64,000 nt of DNA from Niveispirillum cyanobacteriorum (GTDB taxonomy: Bacteria > Pseudomonadota > Alphaproteobacteria > Azospirillales > Azospirillaceae), in the NCBI RefSeq assembly GCF_002868735.1, contig NZ_CP025613.1, positions 620,001 to 684,000 of the forward strand, given 5' to 3'. The stretch's first letter is position 1, and every line of letters begins with the position of its first letter. Position numbers and translations under genes: made by a program. The notes under the pieces are model-generated. The model made no database searches. It worked only from the letters and a program-made list of their open reading frames with translations, and was not told the origin of the DNA. This document shows positions 7,813 to 15,893 of this stretch, piece after piece.

Positions 7813-9435
7813 ATGCCTGTTTCCCGCTTTTCCCGCCTGCTGGCCGTCGGTCTGCTGTCGCTTGCCCTCTCCACCGGCCCGGCCCTGGCCGCCGATGCCC
7901 CGCTGCCGCGTATGGTCAGCGAACAGGGGCGCCATGCCCTTCTGGTTGATGGCAAGCCATTCCTGATCCTGGGCGCGCAGGTCAATAATTCCAGCAATTA
8001 TCCCGCCGCCTTGCCCGCTGTCTGGCCGGCAGTGAAGGAGGTGGGGGCCAACACGCTGCAGGTGCCCATCGCCTGGGAACAGATCGAGCCCAAGGAAGGG
8101 CAGTATGATTTCAGCTTTGTCGATCACCTGCTGGATCAGGCCCGCGCCAACAACGTGCGGCTGATCCCGCTCTGGTTCGCGACCTGGAAGAATAACGGCC
8201 CGAACTACGCGCCCGCCTGGGTCAAGCTGAACAATGACCGCTTCCCGCGCGTAGTGGAAGCCAAAGGCATCATCCGCAATTCCCTGTCGCCACATGGCAA
8301 GGAAACGCTGGAGGCCGACAAACGCGCCTTCGCCGCCCTGATGCGCCACCTGAAAAAGGTGGACCCGCAGCGCACGGTGATCATGGTGCAGGTTGAGAAT
8401 GAGGTTGGCACCTATGGTGCCATCCGCGACCATGGTCCGACGGCGGAAAAGCTGTTCAACGGCCCGGTTCCCGCCGACCTGATCAAGGCCATGGGCAAGA
8501 AGCCGGGCAAATGGCGGGATGTGTTCGACAAGGACGCGGACGAGTTCTTCCACGCCTGGCATATCGGCCGCTTCTGCGACGAGGTGGCGGCGGCGGGGAA
8601 GCGGGAATATGACCTGCCCATGTATGTGAACGCCGCCCTGCGTGACCCGTTCAAGGACCAGGACCCCTATACCTATTCCGCCGGCGGGCCGACCTGGAAC
8701 GTGCTGGATATCTGGAAAGCGGCGGCGCCCGGCATCGATTTCCTGGCGCCCGACATCTACATGGCTGAGTACGCCCCCTATGTTACGACGCTGGAACAAT
8801 ATGGCCGGCCCGACAATGCCCTGATGGTGGCAGAGATGGGCAGCAAAGCTGTCTATGCTCGCTACCTGTTCGCGGTGCTGGGCCGGCAGGGTATCGGGTA
8901 CAGCCCGTTCGGCCTGGATTATACCGGCTACGCCAACGCGCCCCTGGGTGCGGAAAAAATCACGCCGGAAACCCTGGCCCCGTTCACGCTTGCCTATCGC
9001 GCCGTCACCCCCATCGCCGACCTGATCGCCGAGAAAAGCCTCAAGGGCAAGGTCTGGGGCGGGGCAGAGCCGGAAGCCGTGCATGCCGAACAGATCACCC
9101 TGGGTGATGCGCCCTGGAAGGTGGAACTGTCCTATGGGCTGGGTCAGTTCGGGATGGACAAGCCGCCCGGCAACCCCGTGCCCAAGGGCGGGGCCGTGAT
9201 CATCGAAATGGCGAAGGATGATTACCTGATTACCGGCGTGCATGTTCGTGTGGATTTCCAGAGCATGCGCGATGGCCGTGGCCGCATCTTTGACCGGGTA
9301 GAGGAGGGGCGGTTTGTCAACGGCTCCTGGGTCGTGGACCGGGTGTGGAATGGTGACCAGACCGACTACGGGCTGAACCTGACCGACCGCGCGCAAATCC
9401 TGCGCGTCACACTGGCAACATATCCGACCAAGTGA
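7813..9435 (+). CDS. GH35 beta-galactosidase, exported (Bgl35A-like)
   Basis: A 540-residue enzyme with a clear signal peptide (MPVSRFSRLLAVGLL..., cleavage near ALAAD). The barrel carries IPIAWEQIEPKEGQYDF-type GH35/GH42 features. The acid/base motif VENEVGTYG has its Glu at about 197, and the candidate nucleophile is Glu 341 in MVAEMGSKA. The C-terminal third resembles DUF5597, found with bacterial GH35 enzymes such as Cellvibrio japonicus Bgl35A, which removes galactose from xyloglucan side chains. The start at 7813 is preferred because the signal peptide begins there. It lies 34 bp after the halogenase and 54 bp before the GH31 gene, probably in one transcript. Galactose released here could feed the galactonate genes near 36 kb. 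Confidence 0.88.
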   Translation: MPVSRFSRLLAVGLLSLALSTGPALAADAPLPRMVSEQGRHALLVDGKPFLILGAQVNNSSNYPAALPAVWPAVKEVGANTLQVPIAWEQIEPKEGQYDFSFVDHLLDQARANNVRLIPLWFATWKNNGPNYAPAWVKLNNDRFPRVVEAKGIIRNSLSPHGKETLEADKRAFAALMRHLKKVDPQRTVIMVQVENEVGTYGAIRDHGPTAEKLFNGPVPADLIKAMGKKPGKWRDVFDKDADEFFHAWHIGRFCDEVAAAGKREYDLPMYVNAALRDPFKDQDPYTYSAGGPTWNVLDIWKAAAPGIDFLAPDIYMAEYAPYVTTLEQYGRPDNALMVAEMGSKAVYARYLFAVLGRQGIGYSPFGLDYTGYANAPLGAEKITPETLAPFTLAYRAVTPIADLIAEKSLKGKVWGGAEPEAVHAEQITLGDAPWKVELSYGLGQFGMDKPPGNPVPKGGAVIIEMAKDDYLITGVHVRVDFQSMRDGRGRIFDRVEEGRFVNGSWVVDRVWNGDQTDYGLNLTDRAQILRVTLATYPTK

Positions 9436-9489
9436 GGGGCGAAGGCCCCCTCCAACGACATTGGCAGTTTGTTAGGGAGATAGAGACGC

Positions 9490-12390
9490 ATGAAATTCCG
9501 ATCCATGATGCTGGCCCGTGCCGCCCTGTTGCCGCTGTTGCTGCTGGCCGGGTGCGATGGCGGGCCCAAATCCGGCAATGACAAAGTGGCACAGGCCGTC
9601 CAGCCGGGTGCCGTGCAACAGACCCAGGATGGTCTGGTCGCCACCCTGTCATCCGGCCCGGTGAAGAAGCTGCGTCTGCAGGTCATCAATGACCGCACCA
9701 TCCGCGTCACGGCGGTACCGACCGACAGCCTGGATATCCCGGCCAGCCTGATCACCGTGGCCAGCCCCGCCAATGGTGGCTTTACGCTGGAGCAGGATGG
9801 CAAGGTCGCCCGGCTGAAGACCCCGCAACTGACGGCGGAACTGACGTTGGCCACCGGCACCGTCCGCTTCCTGGACAAGGCGGGCAACCCACTGCTGGCC
9901 GAGAAGGACCGGGGTACCATCGCGCCTGTGAAGGTGCTGGACCGCGACTATTACACAATCAGCCAGACCTTCAACCCCGGCAGCGATGAGGCGTTTTATG
10001 GCCTCGGCCAGCATCAGAATGGGGTGCTGAACTGGAATGGCGAAGACCTGCGCCTGGCCCAGCACAATATGGACATCGCGGTTCCGTTCGTCGTGTCCAG
10101 CCGCAATTATGGCGTGCTGTGGGACAATAACTCCATCACCCGGTTCGGGGTGCCGCATGACTATGCCGATCTGGATGGCACGCTGAAGCTGTTCGACAAG
10201 GACGGCAAGGAAGGGGCACTGACCGCCACCTATACCAAGGATGGCGAGGCCAAGCTGGTTCGGCGCGAGGCCAAGATCGACTGGCGCGACCTGGATGATC
10301 TGTTGAACTGGCCCGCGGAAGTGGGCGGCAACCGCCGCCCCGACAAGACCCGCGACACGCCGGGTCAGAAGGTCACCTGGGAAGGCAAGATCAGCACCGA
10401 TAAGGCAGGCACCCACAAGTTCCAGCTTTATTCATCGGGCTATGCCACCGTGTTTGTCGATGGCAAGGAAGTCATCCATCGCTGGCGCCAGAACTGGAAC
10501 CCCTGGTTCCATAATTTCGAGGTGGCGCTGGAAGCCGGCAGGCAGCATGACATCCGCATCGAATGGCAGCCCGATGGCGGCTATATCGGTGTGTCGCACC
10601 AGGACCCGCTGCCGGATGCCGAGCGCCACGCCCTGACCCTGTCATCGGAGGTTGCCAACGCGTTGGATTACTATGTCATCGCGGGTGACGATATCGACGG
10701 CGTCATTGCCGGTTACCGGCAATTGACGGGCAAGTCGGTGATGCTGCCGCGCTGGGCCTATGGTTTCTGGCAGAGCCGGGAGCGGTACAAGACCCAGGAT
10801 GAAGTGGTCGGCACCGTCAAAGAATACCGCAAGCGCGGTATCCCGCTGGATAACATTGTGCTGGACTGGAACTATTGGCCTGAGGATGCGTGGGGCAGCC
10901 ACGACTTCGACAAGGCCCGTTTCCCCGATCCCGCCGGCATGGTGCAGGAGGTTCACAAGCTGAACGCCCGCTTCATGATCTCCGTCTGGCCGAAATTCTA
11001 TCCCAATACGGAGCATTACAAGGAGCTGGACGCCAAGGGCTATATCTATCGCCGCAATGTGGAGAAGGGGGAGCGGGACTGGATCGGCGAGGGCTATCTG
11101 AACGCCCATTATGATCCCTACAGCCAGGAGGCGCGGGACATCTATTGGCGGCAGATGCGCGACAAGCTGAACGTGCTGAAGGTCGATGCTTGGTGGCTGG
11201 ACAACACCGAACCGGACGTCCATTCCAACCTGCCGATCGAGGAGGTGAAGCTGCGCATCGGGCCGACGGCCATGGGGCCGGGGGCAGCCTACTTCAACTC
11301 CTACCCCCTGATGCAGACCAAGGCGGTGTATGAGGGCGAGCGCCGCGATGATGGCGGGCAGCGCAGCTTCATCCTGACCCGGTCGGGCTTTGCCGGACAG
11401 CAGCGCCATGGCATGGCGGTCTGGTCGGGCGACGTGGTGTCCCGCTTTGTTGATCTGGAACATCAGATCGCGGCGGGCATCAATACCTCGCTGTCAGGCC
11501 TGCCCAACTGGACAACCGATATTGGCGGCTTCGCGCTGGAAAAGCGGTTCGAGGCACAGCCGATGAAGGCCGAGGATCAGGCGGAATGGCGCGAGTTAAA
11601 CCTGCGCTGGTTCCAGTTCGGGGCGTTCAGCCCGCTGTTCCGGTCGCACGGGCAGTTCCCACTGCGCGAGATCTACAATATCGCGCCGGAAGGGTCGGAT
11701 GTGTACCAGTCAATGGTCTGGTACACCAAGCTGCGTTATAGCCTGCTTCCCTATATTTACACCCTGGCCGGCGACACCTGGCACAAGGACGGGACCATCA
11801 TGCGCGCCCTGGCGCAGGATTTCCCCGCCGATGCCAAGGTGAAGGATCTGGGCACACAATATCTGTTTGGCCCCAGCATCCTGGTGTCCCCCGTCTATAC
11901 ACAGGGCGCCACCACCAAGGCCGTCTATCTGCCCGCTGGCGCCAACTGGGTGAATTTCTACACCGGTGAAAAGCTGACGGGTGGGCAGGAGGTGACGGTG
12001 GATGCACCGTTGACCCGCATTCCGCTGTTTGTGCGGGAAGGGGCGATCATCCCGACCGGCCCGGCGGTACAGTCCACGGCGGAGAAGCAGGACGGTTCGC
12101 TGCTGATCAATATCTATGCCGGGGCCGATGGTTCCTTCGACCTGTATGAGGATGAAGGCACCACCTATGGCTATGAAAAGGGTGAGTTCAGCCGCATCAA
12201 GCTGTCCTGGAACCAGGCCAGTGGCGAACTGACCATCGCCGACCGCCAGGGTTCGTTCCCCGGCATGCCGGAAAAGCGCACCATCCGTGTGCGTTGGATC
12301 GACGGCCAGAACACCAAGGCTGCTGACTTCAACGTTAAGGGTGAGCGCGAACTGGTGTATGACGGCAAGCAGGTTATCGTGAAGCGTTAA
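9490..12390 (+). CDS. GH31 alpha-xylosidase lipoprotein with PA14-like insert (Xyl31A-like)
   Basis: A 966-residue lipoprotein: MKFRSMMLARAALLPLLLLAGC has a lipobox with the acylated Cys at about 22. The N-terminal GH31 sandwich is interrupted around residues 230-375 by a PA14-like segment (KISTDKAGTHKFQLYSSGYA ... FVDGKEVIHRW), an arrangement described for C. japonicus Xyl31A. The barrel has the nucleophile motif VDAWWLDNTEPD (Asp at about 571) and the acid/base VWSGD (Asp at about 648). This combination is typical of alpha-xylosidases acting on the non-reducing-end xylose of xyloglucan oligosaccharides. The GGTCAGGGAGATAG-type leader lies upstream of the ATG at 9490. A strong terminator follows, so the halogenase-GH35-GH31 run probably ends here. 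Confidence 0.92.
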   Translation: MKFRSMMLARAALLPLLLLAGCDGGPKSGNDKVAQAVQPGAVQQTQDGLVATLSSGPVKKLRLQVINDRTIRVTAVPTDSLDIPASLITVASPANGGFTLEQDGKVARLKTPQLTAELTLATGTVRFLDKAGNPLLAEKDRGTIAPVKVLDRDYYTISQTFNPGSDEAFYGLGQHQNGVLNWNGEDLRLAQHNMDIAVPFVVSSRNYGVLWDNNSITRFGVPHDYADLDGTLKLFDKDGKEGALTATYTKDGEAKLVRREAKIDWRDLDDLLNWPAEVGGNRRPDKTRDTPGQKVTWEGKISTDKAGTHKFQLYSSGYATVFVDGKEVIHRWRQNWNPWFHNFEVALEAGRQHDIRIEWQPDGGYIGVSHQDPLPDAERHALTLSSEVANALDYYVIAGDDIDGVIAGYRQLTGKSVMLPRWAYGFWQSRERYKTQDEVVGTVKEYRKRGIPLDNIVLDWNYWPEDAWGSHDFDKARFPDPAGMVQEVHKLNARFMISVWPKFYPNTEHYKELDAKGYIYRRNVEKGERDWIGEGYLNAHYDPYSQEARDIYWRQMRDKLNVLKVDAWWLDNTEPDVHSNLPIEEVKLRIGPTAMGPGAAYFNSYPLMQTKAVYEGERRDDGGQRSFILTRSGFAGQQRHGMAVWSGDVVSRFVDLEHQIAAGINTSLSGLPNWTTDIGGFALEKRFEAQPMKAEDQAEWRELNLRWFQFGAFSPLFRSHGQFPLREIYNIAPEGSDVYQSMVWYTKLRYSLLPYIYTLAGDTWHKDGTIMRALAQDFPADAKVKDLGTQYLFGPSILVSPVYTQGATTKAVYLPAGANWVNFYTGEKLTGGQEVTVDAPLTRIPLFVREGAIIPTGPAVQSTAEKQDGSLLINIYAGADGSFDLYEDEGTTYGYEKGEFSRIKLSWNQASGELTIADRQGSFPGMPEKRTIRVRWIDGQNTKAADFNVKGERELVYDGKQVIVKR

Positions 12391-12398
12391 GCATAATG

Positions 12399-12447
12399 GC
12401 GTAGGTCAGGGTGTGGGCTGTTGCCCCCGACCTGACCTACGCTTTTT
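12399..12447 (+). terminator. Rho-independent terminator after the GH31 gene
   Basis: A 12-bp perfect stem GCGTAGGTCAGG/CCTGACCTACGC, with inner GGGC/GCCC pairing, is followed by TTTTT. Confidence 0.9.
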
Positions 12448-12459
12448 CAGGGGATTACC

Positions 12460-13167
12460 ATGAACCGCCGCCACCTGCTTGCCACCGCTCCGCTGTTACC
12501 AATGCTGGCCGTGACACAGGCGGGTGCTGCGGAGCCGGTGCAGGCGCTGGACTGGGCCAATCGCGCCCGCTATGCCGCCGCCAACACCGCCGACAAGGCG
12601 CTGCCCGCCGACAAGCGGCGCGTGGTCTTCATGGGGGACAGCATTACGGAGAACTGGGCGCGCCCCGAACATGACGGAGCATTCTTCCCCACACACGGCT
12701 TCATCGGCCGCGGAATTTCCGGGCAGACAACGTCACAGATGCTGCTGCGCTTCACGCCCGATGTGCTGGAACTGGCCCCGCGCGCCGTCCATATCCTGGC
12801 CGGCACCAACGATGTCGCCGAAAATGGCGGCACCTATGACCCGGCCCTGACCCATGACAATCTAGCCGCCATGGCGTCGCTGGCCAAGGCAGCGGGGATA
12901 AAGGTCTTCATCGGGTCGGTGCCGCCCGCGCGTGATGTCTATTGGCGCAAATCGGTGGGTGACCCGACGGAACGTATCCTGGCACTGAATACCTGGATCG
13001 CCGTCCTCTGCCGTGACCAGGGCCACACCTATATCGATTACTGGCCGGTCCTGGCCGATGCGAACAAGGGCCTGAAGGCGGAACTAGGCCTCGACCCGGT
13101 GCATCCCAACCGCGCCGGCTATCTGGCCATGGGGCCGGTGGCGCTGAAAGTTTTGGCTGGTATTTAG
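12460..13167 (+). CDS. SGNH/GDSL-family hydrolase, exported; probable carbohydrate esterase
   Basis: A 235-residue protein beginning MNRRHLLATAPLLPML, a signal peptide cleaved near residue 27. SGNH blocks are easy to see: block I VVFMGDSITENW (Ser 61), a GISGQTT glycine block, block III LAGTNDV, and block V DPVHPNRAGY with the catalytic Asp and His. Members are often acetylesterases acting on sugars. Placed directly behind GH31 and GH35 genes, deacetylation of xyloglucan is a reasonable inference. Platelet-activating-factor acetylhydrolase-like annotation is equally common for this fold. It has its own start region after the terminator, and its stop overlaps the convergent VOC gene by 4 bp. 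Confidence 0.85.
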   Translation: MNRRHLLATAPLLPMLAVTQAGAAEPVQALDWANRARYAAANTADKALPADKRRVVFMGDSITENWARPEHDGAFFPTHGFIGRGISGQTTSQMLLRFTPDVLELAPRAVHILAGTNDVAENGGTYDPALTHDNLAAMASLAKAAGIKVFIGSVPPARDVYWRKSVGDPTERILALNTWIAVLCRDQGHTYIDYWPVLADANKGLKAELGLDPVHPNRAGYLAMGPVALKVLAGI

Positions 13168-13574
13168 GCAGGCGCCTTCAGTTCCACATTGTTGCCCTCC
13201 GGATCGGTCAGGTAGATCGACAGCCCTTCGCCGCCCGCTCCATACCGCTCCCCCGTGGTGCCGATACTGACGCCATGGGCGGTCAGGTGGGCGCGGATGT
13301 CCGCATCGTCGAAGCGGCTGATCTCCAGGCAGAAATGCTCAAGGTTCCGGCCCTCTACGCCAGGGCCGGCGCCGCCCATGCGGCCAAGAGTGCCATCCAG
13401 CGGCACCAGATCGATCAGGCTTCGCCCTGCGCGCAGCTGATAAAGCCCGATCTCCGCCTGCACCTTCTCCAATGAGCAGCCCAGGACATCGCGGTAGAAG
13501 CCGATCATCCGTTCGACATTTCGTACCCGCAGGACGATATGGTCCAGCCCCAGAAGGTCAAAAGGCGGTGCCAT
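13164..13574 (-). CDS. VOC-superfamily protein (glyoxalase/bleomycin-resistance fold)
   Basis: A 136-residue two-module VOC protein. It opens with LDHIVLRVRNVERMIGFYRDVLGC, the standard first beta-alpha-beta module with a metal-ligand His. It later has LEHFCLEI (second His) and ends LTDPEGNNVEL with the Glu ligand. Such proteins are metal-dependent lyases, dioxygenases or resistance proteins, and substrate cannot be told from sequence. I use the ATG at 13574, preceded by GGAGAG, rather than an upstream alternative start whose translation looks random. It converges on, and overlaps, the SGNH gene. Confidence 0.85.
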   Translation of the reverse strand: MAPPFDLLGLDHIVLRVRNVERMIGFYRDVLGCSLEKVQAEIGLYQLRAGRSLIDLVPLDGTLGRMGGAGPGVEGRNLEHFCLEISRFDDADIRAHLTAHGVSIGTTGERYGAGGEGLSIYLTDPEGNNVELKAPA

Positions 13575-13736
13575 CACAACTCTCCACATGCCTGGATACA
13601 GCCACTTAGGTCGTCCTACACTTGATCGCCTCGTTGGGCCCATCAAGGGGATAGAGTCTGTTTAATGGAAGTGATTGGGAGACAAAGCATCAATTCATAA
13701 ATGTTGATGACAGGATATCATCTTCTAGAAACGGCG

Positions 13737-14342
13737 CTACAGAACGCGGCCTGATCCCAGGCCGTCGATGGCTGCCCGGCATTCGCTGTCCTCCAGCAGC
13801 CGTGCGGACAGCAGACCATCGGCATCCGCCCCTGCCAGTACCGCCGCACCCGGCGGCGGATCGAACACCCGGACCATGCCCATCACCTGTGTCGCGGGCT
13901 CTCCCGCCCGCACCGCCACGGGCAGCAGCAGCCGGTTGAATCCGCGCCAGCCCTTGCCCACCGGCACCAGAAACCCGCGATAGAGCAGGGGAAGGCCGCC
14001 ATCCAAGGTGCGGTGGAACAGGGCGCTGCGGCCCGGCACGCTGTGCGGTGCGATCATTTGATCCAGGAACTGGCCGGTCCCGTCATTCCCGAACAGATCG
14101 CGCATCCGCGTGCCCGACAGGCGGCAGCGCAGCCGGTCGCCCAGCCGTTCATAGATGAACATGAAGGGCAGGATCGACCGGGGCAGGTCGCACGGGTCCA
14201 TCTGTGCCCGCGCCGGCAAGGCACCGCCATTGGCGGCACGGGCCTGACACCAGTGGCGCAAGAGGGCCAGCATCCCGCGATCTGTAGTCAGGGCCGCCAG
14301 ATCCGCATCGATAGTGTTTTCCCAACCCGGCTGCATGCCCAT
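13737..14342 (-). CDS. PAS-domain protein (PAS_5-like family)
   Basis: About 201 residues with no signal peptide and no output domain. The core, LLRHWCQARAANGGALPARA followed by DLPRSILPFMFIYER and LSGTRMRDLFGNDGTG, is the pattern of a family found widely in Rhodospirillales and related alphaproteobacteria and classified as PAS_5. Its function is unknown; presumably a sensor or partner domain acting in trans. The start is uncertain: an in-frame TTG lies at 14360, and ATGs at 14342 and 14336. I chose 14342 as the first ATG; AGGG precedes it closely. About 160 bp of non-coding DNA separates it from the VOC gene. Confidence 0.75.
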   Translation of the reverse strand: MGMQPGWENTIDADLAALTTDRGMLALLRHWCQARAANGGALPARAQMDPCDLPRSILPFMFIYERLGDRLRCRLSGTRMRDLFGNDGTGQFLDQMIAPHSVPGRSALFHRTLDGGLPLLYRGFLVPVGKGWRGFNRLLLPVAVRAGEPATQVMGMVRVFDPPPGAAVLAGADADGLLSARLLEDSECRAAIDGLGSGRVL

Positions 14343-14469
14343 CCCTGTATGTCTTAGCAACAGCTTATGCGCGAGCAGGGCGTGTCAGCAAACAAACAAT
14401 CAAGCAGGCGACGCGGCGGGCCAGCGTGATAGGATCATCATGACGGCCCGTTCCTGCCCGAGGATGAAG

Positions 14470-15018
14470 ATGATCCGCCGCTTTCCCCTGTCCTGCCTTG
14501 CCCTGTCGCTTCTGCTGGTCCTGCCGGGCTGCCTGACCCCGCGCTGGGCGCAGCCGGTGAACCCTTTCATGAATGATGACAGTGACCGGGGACGCGCCGC
14601 GCTGAAGGCCAGGGACTATGTCATGGCGTTGGAGTTCTATGGCAGGCTGGTGGACGAGGACCCCGAAAACATGACGGCCCGGTATCAGCTTGCCCTGGTC
14701 AATCAGGAGGTCGGGCGCCTGGACGACGCTTACGGCCTTTATCGTATCGTCTATGTATCCGGCAGCGAGGATGACACGCCGCTGCTGAATGGCGGCAGCA
14801 CGGAGGAGCCATTGTTTCAGTCCGCCGAACGGCAATTGATGCTGTTGAGTGGCCGGCTGGGCAAGGACACGGAACTACGCGATATGCAGGCCGAACGCGC
14901 CCGCCGCATCGCAGCGGAACAGGCTCAGAAGGAAGCCGCCAAGAAAAAGGCGGAGCAGGAGGGGGCACCCGCCGCCACCGGCTGTTCCATCCGCAATATC
15001 GGTATCTGCCCGCATTGA
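14470..15018 (+). CDS. TPR-containing lipoprotein
   Basis: A 182-residue protein with a lipoprotein signal, MIRRFPLSCLALSLLLVLPG, with the lipid-modified Cys directly after it. Two TPR-like helical pairs follow (RGRAALKARDYVMALEFYGR and MTARYQLALVNQEVGRLDDA), then a charged coiled-coil-like tail rich in Ala, Glu, Lys and Gln. It resembles small lipoproteins that assist outer-membrane or secretion assembly (TadD/PilF-like), but no secretion genes are adjacent. The ATG at 14470 has GAGG six bases upstream and places the lipobox correctly; ATGs at 14464 and 14440 are also in frame. Confidence 0.7.
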   Translation: MIRRFPLSCLALSLLLVLPGCLTPRWAQPVNPFMNDDSDRGRAALKARDYVMALEFYGRLVDEDPENMTARYQLALVNQEVGRLDDAYGLYRIVYVSGSEDDTPLLNGGSTEEPLFQSAERQLMLLSGRLGKDTELRDMQAERARRIAAEQAQKEAAKKKAEQEGAPAATGCSIRNIGICPH

Positions 15019-15044
15019 CCGGCGGACACGGAGACTTTCAGGCC

Positions 15045-15251
15045 TTATTCGGCGGCAATGGCCGGGGCCATGTGAACGTCGCAATTAGCCGCCTTGGTTT
15101 CGCCCACCATCTCCCGGATTGTGGTGAAGCAGCGGCCACATTGCGGGGTCTTGCCACAGGCCTTGAACACACTGGCTATGCTGCTGGCCCCGTCCTCAAC
15201 AGTCCGGCGTACCGTCTTGCAGTTGATGGCATTGCAGATGCAGACATACAT
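15045..15251 (-). CDS. bfd: bacterioferritin-associated ferredoxin
   Basis: A 68-residue [2Fe-2S] protein: MYVCICNAINCKTVR provides the CxC pair, and the second pair is CGKTPQCGRC. This is the Bfd fold, which reduces and mobilises iron stored in bacterioferritin. No bacterioferritin gene is adjacent. The upstream AT-rich region carries two 7-1-7 inverted repeats of the alphaproteobacterial Fur/Irr kind (15297-15311 and 15327-15341), consistent with derepression under iron limitation. The ATG at 15251 is used; an upstream in-frame TTG adds four residues of no value. Confidence 0.9.
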   Translation of the reverse strand: MYVCICNAINCKTVRRTVEDGASSIASVFKACGKTPQCGRCFTTIREMVGETKAANCDVHMAPAIAAE

Positions 15252-15296
15252 GATCGGTGCCAAACCTTGGACCAGTGTGTGATGATCATTAGTTAC

Positions 15297-15341
15297 TGCA
15301 AATCAGTCGCATATTCCAGAAGAAAATGCGAATGCATCGCA
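15297..15341 (-). promoter_or_regulatory. two Fur/Irr-like boxes upstream of bfd
   Basis: TGCAAAT-C-AGTCGCA (15297-15311) and TGCGAAT-G-CATCGCA (15327-15341) are 7-1-7 imperfect inverted repeats sharing the TGCRA...TYGCA ends of alphaproteobacterial Fur boxes. Their starts are exactly 30 bp apart. They lie 46-90 bp before the bfd ATG on its upstream side. Confidence 0.5.
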
Positions 15342-15405
15342 GGTGCGACATGCAGCCATAATAATTTCCATAATGAATATTATCGATTTTTTTTGTTGTA
15401 GGGGG

Positions 15406-15869
15406 GTGGATTCTATTTTGAAGTGCGACTCCCCTTTATAATCAGATGGTTAGCAATGGAGGCTGCCATGGGAGAGCACTATTCGCACCTGAGTTTGGCG
15501 GAACGGCGCCGGATTGACGAGATGTTCCAGGCGTCGATCCCAGTTCGGGAGATTGCGGCGCGGCTTGGCCGGCATCGCGGGACGATCCATCGTGAGATCA
15601 ACCGGAACTTTTACCACACCTCTTTCCGGGACCGGTTTGGCAACGACTACCGTGGTTACTTCTGCATGACGGCAAATGCGATGGCCAAGCATCGGCGGCG
15701 ATCTGGCCGGGTGAAATTGCTGCGGCATCCGGCCCTTCTGGCGCATGTGGTGGCGAAGCTGCATTCGGGCTGGCCAACGCGGCAGAAGCGTTCAGCAGCA
15801 AGCTGGCTGCTATAAAGCGAAATGATTACAATGCACTGCAACCAAGTCGCACTTCAGTGTGAATCCAAC
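15406..15869. mobile_element. internally deleted IS30-family element (464 bp)
   Basis: Both ends carry matching inverted terminal repeats: GTGGATTC...GAAGTGCGACT at 15406-15430, and its complement AGTCGCACTTC...GAATCCAAC at 15845-15869. The inner 11 bp are identical and there is one indel. Between them is only the first third of an IS30-type transposase gene. Full-length IS30 relatives are about 1.0-1.2 kb, so most of the interior has been lost while the ends remain. Such a remnant could still be mobilised in trans. Short target duplications cannot be assigned confidently. Confidence 0.75.
15468..15815 (+). pseudogene. truncated IS30-family transposase (N-terminal fragment)
   Basis: A 115-residue remnant. 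Its start, YSHLSLAERRRIDEMFQ, and the helix-turn-helix IPVREIAARLGRHRGTIHRE are the classical IS30 DNA-binding domain. The similarity continues to VAKLHSGW, where family members normally read on into PEQIA and the DDE catalytic domain. Here it switches to an unrelated PTRQKRSAASWLL and stops. The catalytic domain is absent, so the product cannot transpose, although it could bind the element's ends. GGAGG lies six bases before the ATG at 15468. The break point near 15770 marks the internal deletion. Confidence 0.85.
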
Positions 15870-15893
15870 GATACCAACAAAGTCGCCGCCCCC

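Noticed and set aside
9434-9452. Small GGGGC/GCCCC hairpin between the GH35 and GH31 genes
   Set aside because: Only a 5-bp stem with no T-run; too weak to call a terminator.
13688-13709. CATCAA-N10-TTGATG inverted repeat between the PAS and VOC genes
   Set aside because: The arms are only 6 bp with a 10-bp spacer in AT-rich DNA, and it lies downstream of one gene and far from the other's start; chance is likely.
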